Below, in pieces: positions 60,301 through 64,000 of a stretch of DNA of 64,000 nt. How positions within the stretch are numbered: position 1 is the first letter of the stretch; each line of letters begins with the position of its first letter. The notes under the pieces are model-generated. The model had not been told where the DNA came from and searched no databases. It worked only from the letters and a program-made list of their open reading frames with translations. The position numbers and the translations under genes were made by a program. This stretch comes from Liolophura sinensis (lineage: Eukaryota > Mollusca > Polyplacophora > Chitonida > Chitonidae): the NCBI RefSeq assembly GCF_032854445.1, contig NC_088295.1:31800470-31864469 (forward strand), written 5' to 3'.

Positions 60301-63165
60301 TTTCCCTCTAAAACTAACCAGGCCGGGTGGCACAAGTACTTTACAAACAATAACATATTAAAGCAGACATTCCTTCCCCCCACAAAGTTTAGTAAATAGT
60401 TCGGTTTTACGTTGTTAATAGATTGGGGAAAAAATCTTTGATGGTTTGTAAACGCTCATTGTTTTTAAGAACACATGTTTCGAGATATACTGTAGTATTG
60501 TTTTAACGTTGAGTATACCATTAATAAGTGATACTCATGGTCAGCACTGCCAGTATCACACATTATACATACGGTACTCACCAGCACAACCTTTAGTAGC
60601 GTTAAATCCCGGGGAGCAGTCACAGACGCCAGGGGCAGTACACGTACCTCCGTTGGCACAGAGCCCAGATTGGTGACCGAAACACACAGCTATCAATACA
60701 GATAAGAAAAGACGGCTACATCCGGTTTGTGGTTTATCTCTTAGATACTAGGGTAAAGTCTGAGTAGGCTACATACCACTCAGGACTGAGGGCCTCAGGA
60801 CTGAGATATAAGCCAAAACAGTGAGCACCAAAAAATATATTGCATAAGTTTATATGTAGGCCTATGCACCCGTGAAGACCGGAATGGCGCACAGTTAGAA
60901 AAAACAAATCTCCAAAAAACACCCTCTTAACTTCTTTTCTCTTGGTTTTCTTAAATCTCAGTTACCATCAGACTAATATATATCTACTCACGCTGGCAGT
61001 TAAAGCCATCCTTTGCGACTCCGTACCCGGATGCACACGAGCACCTGTAAGAACCCACTGTGTTGACACACCCGTCTGAACAGCCTCCGTTCAAGGTATC
61101 ACATTCATCGATGTCTGAACAAAGCAGTAAAATGAACATGGTTTTAAGATATCCACCTTAACTGATGGTGCAGTGAGATACCAAAAAGTCTATATAAAGT
61201 GCATTTGTATATCATCTTGGCAAAGGATAGATGTTTTCTTGACAATTAAAAATTGATTTAGTTTTTTAGTTAGTTTGTAAGTTAGTTTTTTGGTTGTTGT
61301 TTAACTCCACAACAAAGAATTTTCACTTTCAAGTTTTCGGATAAAGACAATCGAATACTTGGCGAGCACTAAGAACGCATCTGAAAAATACAAAACTGAG
61401 AAATAAGCATGTTCCATGACCAGCATAACAGAAATGTTTACCCGTGCACTTCGGAGGCTTGAACCCTTGTGCGCATGAGCAAATTCCCGGGCTTTTACAC
61501 CAACCGCCATTAGGACACTTTCCCGCTGTTAGTCCGAAGCAGATGGCTGAAAAGAGCAATGTTTTAGTCACCGCTCAACTTCTACACTCTGTCACCATTT
61601 GTATTTGATAAAGATTTAGCTTCTCTCAGAATTTATATCCTTAAAAACTGTATTTGTAGGGAAAAATAAGCAACAAATTTAGAAAATTGTGGACCACAAA
61701 ATTCCCGCAAATATCGCTGCCAGATTCGAGACTGAACAAAAATATATGTAGAAAGGTTTGGCACTGATGAATAGGCCGTTATATAACTTAGTCCTTTTTT
61801 TGATTGGTGTTTTTGCGTCGTACGCAAGACTAGTTCACTACGAAGGCGGCCACCATTTTCGTGGGAGGAAACCTGGCAGTGCCCGGGGGAAATAAACAGT
61901 TGCCGACAGGCTTTTCCACATATGGTCGGAGAGGAAGCCATCATGGTTTAACTTGAATTCACATGGACCGCGTTGGTGTGCGGCTGTTGGGTCATTGCGC
62001 CGCGCTGGCACGCCAACCATGGAGGCCAAGCAGGCCCAAAGCCTACCTTTAGAGCAGTGTGCGTTGTCATCACTTCTCCATCCATCACAACACTCATAAT
62101 CTTGTCTCTGTCTGTACCCTCGACGATACCTGCATCCGCAAATCATCGTATTTGTATCAATGTTCAGATCTTCTAAATTACGGTTAAATTCGAATGGAAG
62201 GTTTCTACAGTGGCTTAGAAGCCGATCTCAGAGCCAGTACCAGGGGTTGTATGGAGATGGAATGTGGGCACCCTGAAGGCCACGAATCCCGCAGGGGCTG
62301 CTAGATTACAAAGAGTCAGACCAGGTCAATTAAGTGTTTGAGCAAACGGATTACTCAGAAGTCAGTTTTATCAGTCATGGCGAACAAAATTAAGGTAAAA
62401 TTTTCAGAAATACATATATTATTGCTCAACCTAAATATCTTCAATGTCTGGTCTCCTGAAGTAAAACTTAGCTAAGTAAGCTCTTGACCCCTTGCGATGT
62501 ATACACATGTTGTAAAGATATTAAGTGCACTTAGATAAGGGTGACTTAACATTAAGTACGCTTCACAAGTGAGTGAGTGAGTGGGGTTTAACGTCGTGCT
62601 CAACAATTTTTCAGTCATATGACGACGAAGGAATCCTTAAGGTTTATGTAATATACCTCCTAAGACGAGTACTACTTCGCTTACTGAAGGTCAGTAAGCC
62701 GCCATTATAACGACACGGATCAACCAGTCGTTGCACTATCCCCTTCATGCTGAACGCCAAGCGAGGAAGTTACAACTTCCTCTTTTAAAGTGTTAGGTGT
62801 GACTCGACCCAGGATTGATCCTGGCTCTACAGCTCCCGAAGCGGACGCTCTACCAACTCTGCTACCCGGGCCGGTAGTACGCTTCTTGGAACTAACCTTT
62901 GCGTACATCTAGCTGTAATATTGTATAATAATATTAGGTCAACATATGAAGACAGAAATTCCATTACGCGACAATCTGTGGGTTCAATGCAAGTGGATCT
63001 GACCACGGGTGAATTTCAAAGGGCTCCCAGTGACACATGACCCTATTCATTAAGAACACCTACGTGGTTTTGGCACATCTTCTCCATCCCCAAAACCCAC
63101 ACGACGTCGTGCCCTGTATTTGCTGCGAATAGCTTTCTGTTGATGTTTTTGTACAGACGTTGTTT
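37129..63165 (-). CDS. Giant EMI-EGF-Ig-FN3 single-pass membrane protein, 5' end outside window
   Basis: Twenty-three coding exons encode about 2,550 residues. Order from the N-terminal side: EMI domain (63165-62047, two exons); four tenascin-type EGF modules mixed with three calcium-binding EGF modules (61546-57565); six more calcium-binding EGF modules (52290-48359); two further EGF-type modules (48120-47700); a long region of unknown family (47700-42590); two furin-type sites (42523-42587); two Ig domains (about 41830-41290); an FN3-like domain (about 40274-38491); a transmembrane helix and a 70-residue tail with PPPY (37421-37129). Most junctions are phase 1, the usual phase for extracellular modules. 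The signal peptide must lie beyond the right edge. Three one-base slips interrupt the frame near 48420, 47520 and 46290. Domain content suggests a cell-surface or matrix-binding receptor; ligand and pathway are unknown. Confidence 0.85.
38491..38700 (-). CDS. Giant gene: FN3-like domain, second half
   Basis: Follows GCCTACCTGCAG and reads [19 protein letters not shown], then [15 protein letters not shown]. The YRVMVQ and YEILVQAF strands are typical of FN3 C and F strands. 210 bases, phase 1 at both ends, donor GTAAGA. Confidence 0.8.
39308..39357. repeat. AAT microsatellite
   Basis: A short TA run followed by about 13 AAT units. Confidence 0.95.
39480..39850. repeat. About 63-bp tandem repeat, six copies, in intron
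   Basis: Units share TATACGTCATCACATCGTGT, GTGTAACTGTTGTG and AGAGTACAGCCAGCGT blocks and start near 39498, 39558, 39623, 39684, 39750 and 39813. Units are moderately diverged. Confidence 0.85.
40161..40274 (-). CDS. Giant gene: FN3-like domain, first half
   Basis: Follows CATCTGGCAG and reads [17 protein letters not shown], then [17 protein letters not shown]. The tryptophan and following strands match an FN3 B/C region. 114 bases; phases agree on both sides only with this acceptor. Confidence 0.75.
40440..40595. repeat. About 58-bp short tandem repeat in intron
   Basis: Two and a half diverged units sharing AGTACACCTGAC, AAATTTCTG and ATGGAGGAAA-like blocks. Confidence 0.5.
40833..44642 (-). 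CDS. Giant gene: 3.8-kb exon with unassigned module, furin sites and two Ig domains
   Basis: A single 1,270-residue exon, acceptor TTATGTATAG, donor GTAAGT, phase 1 on both sides. Order: N-terminal helical part (44640-44060); beta-rich module (44060-43550); charged alanine-rich helix, possibly coiled coil (43500-43260); eight-plus cysteines in about 60 residues (43260-43085); six 14-residue hydrophobic repeats such as [14 protein letters not shown] (43085-42805); GKRKR and YRQRR furin-type sites (42587 and 42534); an acidic Asn-rich linker; two Ig domains with paired C and W residues (41830-41546 and 41540-41290); a mixed 150-residue segment ending [13 protein letters not shown]. It reads uninterrupted. 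Confidence 0.9.
44859..45021 (-). CDS. Giant gene: exon of the unassigned region
   Basis: Follows CATTTTTCAG and reads [14 protein letters not shown] through [15 protein letters not shown] to SALVSLG. 163 bases, phase 0 in and phase 1 out. Beta-rich, family unknown. Confidence 0.75.
45108..45275 (+). mobile_element. SINE, plus, in giant gene intron
   Basis: CTCACCAATGCGGTCGCTG, GTCTCCCGGGCTCTACCCG and CATAATGCTGACCGCCGCCG, then an AAATAAATAAATA tail. The ACTCAAG part is worn. Confidence 0.8.
45610..45960 (-). other. Coding-like segment in an intron, relative of 5.5 kb
   Basis: The minus frame 45844-45617 reads [13 protein letters not shown], then [16 protein letters not shown], and ends in a hydrophobic tail ([14 protein letters not shown]). 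A diverged copy of the middle lies at about 5495-5570. No convincing splice sites or phase link it to the giant gene. It may be a remnant of a small secreted or membrane-anchored protein gene, or of a dispersed repeat. Confidence 0.35.
46060..46160 (+). mobile_element. Degenerate SINE tail, plus
   Basis: TCGGTTTCCTCTACCCATAA and TCTTGAGCACGACTTTAAAC with an AATCA tail. Old main-family fragment in an intron of the giant gene. Confidence 0.5.
46268..46387 (-). CDS. Giant gene: short exon with a one-base slip
   Basis: Acceptor CATCTTGCAG and donor GTAAGA are both strong. In the frame demanded by the preceding exon it reads [20 protein letters not shown] and on to KGDFF, then meets a stop just before the donor. 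The following exon requires phase 0. One more base in the TTTT run near 46290 would satisfy both, reading LALMDVRK. Confidence 0.55.
46604..47829 (-). CDS. Giant gene: last EGF module and start of the unassigned region
   Basis: The first 35 residues are an EGF module ([14 protein letters not shown], then [13 protein letters not shown]). About 300 beta-rich residues of no known family follow. The frame slips by one base near 47520, at a CCC run: upstream reads VVTWNVS and downstream [17 protein letters not shown]. The exon leaves in phase 2 at a GTAAGC donor. Confidence 0.75.
47998..48120 (-). CDS. Giant gene: EGF-like module
   Basis: Reads [14 protein letters not shown] and [16 protein letters not shown]: six cysteines in an EGF-like pattern without the calcium motif. 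Donor GTTAGT, phase 1, 123 bases. Confidence 0.8.
   Translation of the reverse strand: MPRNALSTVTSIAGLCVLLQMTVLVSAPMTGCFIAMGVTV
48359..48480 (-). CDS. Giant gene: calcium-binding EGF with a one-base slip
   Basis: Starts [16 protein letters not shown], then CDNSPG. The frame is lost near 48420, but the next frame reads [19 protein letters not shown] to the donor. The exon has 122 bases where its neighbours have 123. One base appears to be missing in the CCCCGGG-TCC stretch; both splice sites are intact. Confidence 0.8.
48980..49112 (+). mobile_element. SINE, plus orientation, inside giant gene intron
   Basis: CTCTCACCAATGCG, CAACCTGCGGATGGTCGTGG and TTTGAGTAAGGCGTAAAAC with an AAATAAATAAAT tail. 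Head and part of the body are missing. Confidence 0.75.
49113..50246 (-). other. Intron of the giant gene
   Basis: About 1.1 kb of AT-rich intron with no exon or clear repeat recognised. Confidence 0.45.
50247..50369 (-). CDS. Giant gene: calcium-binding EGF
   Basis: [16 protein letters not shown] and [12 protein letters not shown]. 123 bases, phase 1, donor GTATGG. Confidence 0.92.
50511..50633 (-). CDS. Giant gene: calcium-binding EGF
   Basis: [16 protein letters not shown] and [12 protein letters not shown]. 123 bases, phase 1; serine replaces the usual aromatic before the fourth cysteine. Confidence 0.9.
51224..51346 (-). CDS. Giant gene: calcium-binding EGF
   Basis: [16 protein letters not shown] and [12 protein letters not shown]. 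123 bases, phase 1. Confidence 0.92.
51858..51980 (-). CDS. Giant gene: calcium-binding EGF
   Basis: [16 protein letters not shown] and [12 protein letters not shown]. 123 bases, phase 1. Confidence 0.92.
52168..52290 (-). CDS. Giant gene: calcium-binding EGF
   Basis: [16 protein letters not shown] and [12 protein letters not shown]. 123 bases, phase 1. It joins the exon at 57565 across the array-bearing intron. Confidence 0.9.
52291..54010 (-). other. Intron stretch left of the array
   Basis: No exon. It holds a run of 14 G (about 52719-52732) and a 23-bp tandem repeat (53405-53500, GACATAACTTTGTGTCACAT units, about four copies). Confidence 0.5.
53405..53500. repeat. 23-bp tandem repeat
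   Basis: About four copies of GACATAACTTTGTGTCACAT plus ATG, alternating CTTTG and TTTTG. Confidence 0.8.
54011..57605 (-). repeat. 41-bp tandem array copying an exon end plus splice donor
   Basis: About 80 units with spacing 41 (for example 54421 and 54462), broken once by a SINE at 55108-55375. On the minus strand a unit is GTATGTAACCCTA, then CTGGATACACTGGTAATG and AATGCACAG. The last 28 bases of the unit match the 3' end of the EGF exon at 57565-57669 at 24 of 28 positions, and the first 13 match its donor side. Most units keep CAG followed by GTATGT. The long plus-strand open frames through the array are artefacts. Confidence 0.92.
55108..55375 (-). mobile_element. Full-length SINE inserted in the 41-bp array
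   Basis: Complete main-family SINE, minus orientation, with TTATTTATTCATTTGATTGG tail and tRNA-like head. Array sequence CATTACCA-TGT stands on both sides (55095 and 55376), consistent with a target duplication of about 14 bases. It therefore landed after the array formed. Confidence 0.9.
57565..57669 (-). CDS. Giant gene: EGF module whose 3' end seeded the 41-bp array
   Basis: [27 protein letters not shown] and TGNNCT. 105 bases, phase 1, donor GTATGT. Its last 28 bases and the first 13 intron bases match the unit of the array that follows it in the intron. Confidence 0.87.
57773..57945 (-). mobile_element. Two SINE tail fragments, minus, in giant gene intron
   Basis: 57773-57825 (GTGTTTTAGGCCGTACTTAA) and 57871-57945 (TTTATTTGATTGGTGTTTCA, then ACGGCGGCCTGTATTATGG). 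Both are 3' pieces of the main family. Confidence 0.65.
58345..58470 (-). CDS. Giant gene: calcium-binding EGF
   Basis: [16 protein letters not shown] and [12 protein letters not shown]. 126 bases, phase 1, donor GTGGGT. Confidence 0.88.
58959..59063 (-). CDS. Giant gene: EGF module, tenascin type
   Basis: [20 protein letters not shown] and NCTCPSGF. 105 bases, phase 1, donor GTATGT. Confidence 0.87.
59626..59745 (-). CDS. Giant gene: calcium-binding EGF
   Basis: [16 protein letters not shown] and [12 protein letters not shown]. 120 bases, phase 1. The region just left of its donor (about 59490-59620) looks like a decayed SINE. Confidence 0.9.
59878..59932 (-). mobile_element. Tail fragment of the GTGAG-ended SINE family
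   Basis: GGTTTATCGACGAACTTAAC and TTTTCAGTCATGTGACGACG match the tail of the SINE at 62565-62876. Confidence 0.55.
60582..60689 (-). CDS. Giant gene: EGF module, tenascin type
   Basis: [20 protein letters not shown], then VCDCSPGF and a final C. 108 bases, phase 1. Confidence 0.85.
60992..61114 (-). CDS. Giant gene: calcium-binding EGF
   Basis: Starts [16 protein letters not shown] and has the hydroxylation-type C-x-N-x(4)-Y/F-x-C core ([10 protein letters not shown]). 123 bases, phase 1 at both ends. Confidence 0.9.
61442..61546 (-). CDS. Giant gene: EGF module, tenascin type
   Basis: [20 protein letters not shown] with C-S-C and a final C: six cysteines, no calcium-binding start. Phase 1 at both ends, 105 bases. 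Confidence 0.85.
61797..62034 (-). mobile_element. SINE, minus, abutting the EMI exon donor
   Basis: TTTTTTGATTGGTGTTTTTG, a GGTCGGAGAGGAAGCCATCA block and GGGTCATTGCGCCGCGCTGG cover nearly the whole main family. Its head end stops about 12 bases from the EMI exon at 62047. Confidence 0.8.
62047..62129 (-). CDS. Giant gene: EMI domain, second half
   Basis: Follows GGATGCAG and reads [17 protein letters not shown], then a final cysteine. This is the CC-x-GW end of EMI domains. The frame joins the previous exon in phase 2 and leaves in phase 1. The donor is only 13 bases from a SINE. Confidence 0.75.
62565..62876 (-). mobile_element. Full-length tRNA-derived SINE, second tail type
   Basis: The minus strand begins with a tRNA-like head (GGTAGCAGAGTTGGTAGAGC for the A box, GGGTCGAGTC for the B box). 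It ends in the tail GTTGAGCACGACGTTAAACC followed by CACTCACTCACT. It lies in the intron between the two EMI exons. Confidence 0.85.
63064..63165 (-). CDS. Giant gene: EMI domain, first half
   Basis: Follows TTCTTGTAG and reads [15 protein letters not shown], then [12 protein letters not shown]. This fits the start of an EMI domain (NVC, then W-x-x-C). The donor is GTAGGT; phase 2 at both ends. Confidence 0.7.
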
Positions 63166-64000
63166 CTACAAGAAAGTAAAATCCATACAGTTTAATGTTT
63201 AGAAACCATTTTCGTTACAATCGCATACATCTAACAGAGAGACAATATCATACAGAGAAACACATTAAACAAGCGTACGTAGATCTCAGACCTGTTTTAT
63301 TCTTCCCACTTTAGCTTTCAGATACACAAATCTGTACTGTTCCATTTACTGTGCCAATCTGAGATAATGTCCGACTGGGTGTCTCTGTTGTACGTTATTT
63401 ATTAATTAATGATACTGAGGTGATATCAGTTCAGGAATATATGAAGATCACGGAAGCCTGTCTTTGTGGAGTACACCATTGGCACTTTGACGCTGGATTG
63501 AGCTCAAGGTTAGTGAGTGTAACGACTCAGAACAGTTAATGTGGAAGCTACGTGGGAACATGGCCAACAGATCTCAGAGACAATAAATGGGCTTGTTTGG
63601 AGAGGTATTGTGAGCACCGTATAGGCCATATTAGATTGCCTAGGGAGGCCATGTCATCCGGGAGATAAATTGCCGGTAAAAGATTAACATCTGGCGATGC
63701 TCATCGAAGCAAGATTAAAAACATGTACCCCTATTTATTCGTAGCAATATGAACCTTTTCATTCCAGTCTAGAATACACATTATAATATTTCATTAGTAC
63801 ATCAAAAATGCCCATTGGTATATTTTTACTCCGTTCATAAATACTAAGACTGTATTCGCTATATATGTGGACACAGTCTATAGGCAAAGAAATGCATATG
63901 TTTGGGAACTTGCCAGCAGCGTCACAATTTTCTGAGAAATGCAAGTTTCACTAGGTTTTGTAATTGCAAACTTTTTGCCACACAATAGCGACACAGGTCT
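63166..64000 (-). other. Upstream intron of the giant gene to the window edge
   Basis: No signal-peptide exon was found in any minus frame. The acceptor phase (2) of the exon at 63165 shows that at least one more coding exon lies to the right. Confidence 0.5.

Noticed and set aside
62133-62213. Longer version of the second EMI exon starting at 62213
   Set aside because: That acceptor is also in phase, but the nearer one (GGATGCAG at 62130) gives the correct EMI spacing (W-x-x-C, then Y-x-x-x-Y, then CC-x-GW).

Overview
The window is animal nuclear DNA. It has spliced genes with GT-AG introns, long AT-rich introns, many tRNA-derived SINEs and several tandem-repeat arrays. The SINE tails (a tRNA-like head, then a shared 3' end reading TTGAGTACGGCGTAAAAC) and the GTGAGTGAGTG-ended SINE are types I associate with molluscs and other lophotrochozoans. 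A bivalve or related animal is the likeliest source, but the species cannot be fixed from this sequence alone.

Layout. 0-9.5 kb: mostly gene-poor, with one short inverted-repeat DNA transposon (461-1029), a 17-bp minisatellite and a degenerate coding-like segment. 9.6-11.3 kb: a two-exon plus-strand gene for a 260-residue protein I do not recognise. 13.4-15.6 kb: a 55-bp satellite. 16.3-22.7 kb: a complete seven-exon plus-strand actin paralogue (380 residues) with replaced active-site residues; its introns hold a 35-bp minisatellite and a tRNA-derived SINE. 24.1-28.4 kb (plus) and 30.3-34.2 kb (minus): two broken tyrosine-recombinase retrotransposons of the DIRS/Ngaro group; the second still shows the split direct repeats of the Ngaro type. 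36.4-37.0 kb: a second, inverted copy of the short DNA transposon.

37.1-63.2 kb: one very large minus-strand gene that fills the right 40% of the window, with 23 coding exons recognised and about 2,550 residues visible. Reading 5' to 3' on the minus strand it encodes a split EMI domain, fifteen EGF-type modules, a long beta-rich and helical region that I cannot assign to a family, two furin-type sites, two Ig domains, an FN3-like domain, one transmembrane helix and a short tail with a PPPY motif. The signal-peptide exon must lie to the right of the window. Intron phases agree at nearly every junction. Three single-base slips in or beside homopolymer runs are most simply assembly indels. One intron of this gene (52.3-57.6 kb) carries about 80 copies of a 41-bp repeat that duplicates the 3' end of the neighbouring EGF exon together with its splice donor. 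This is the most unusual feature found.
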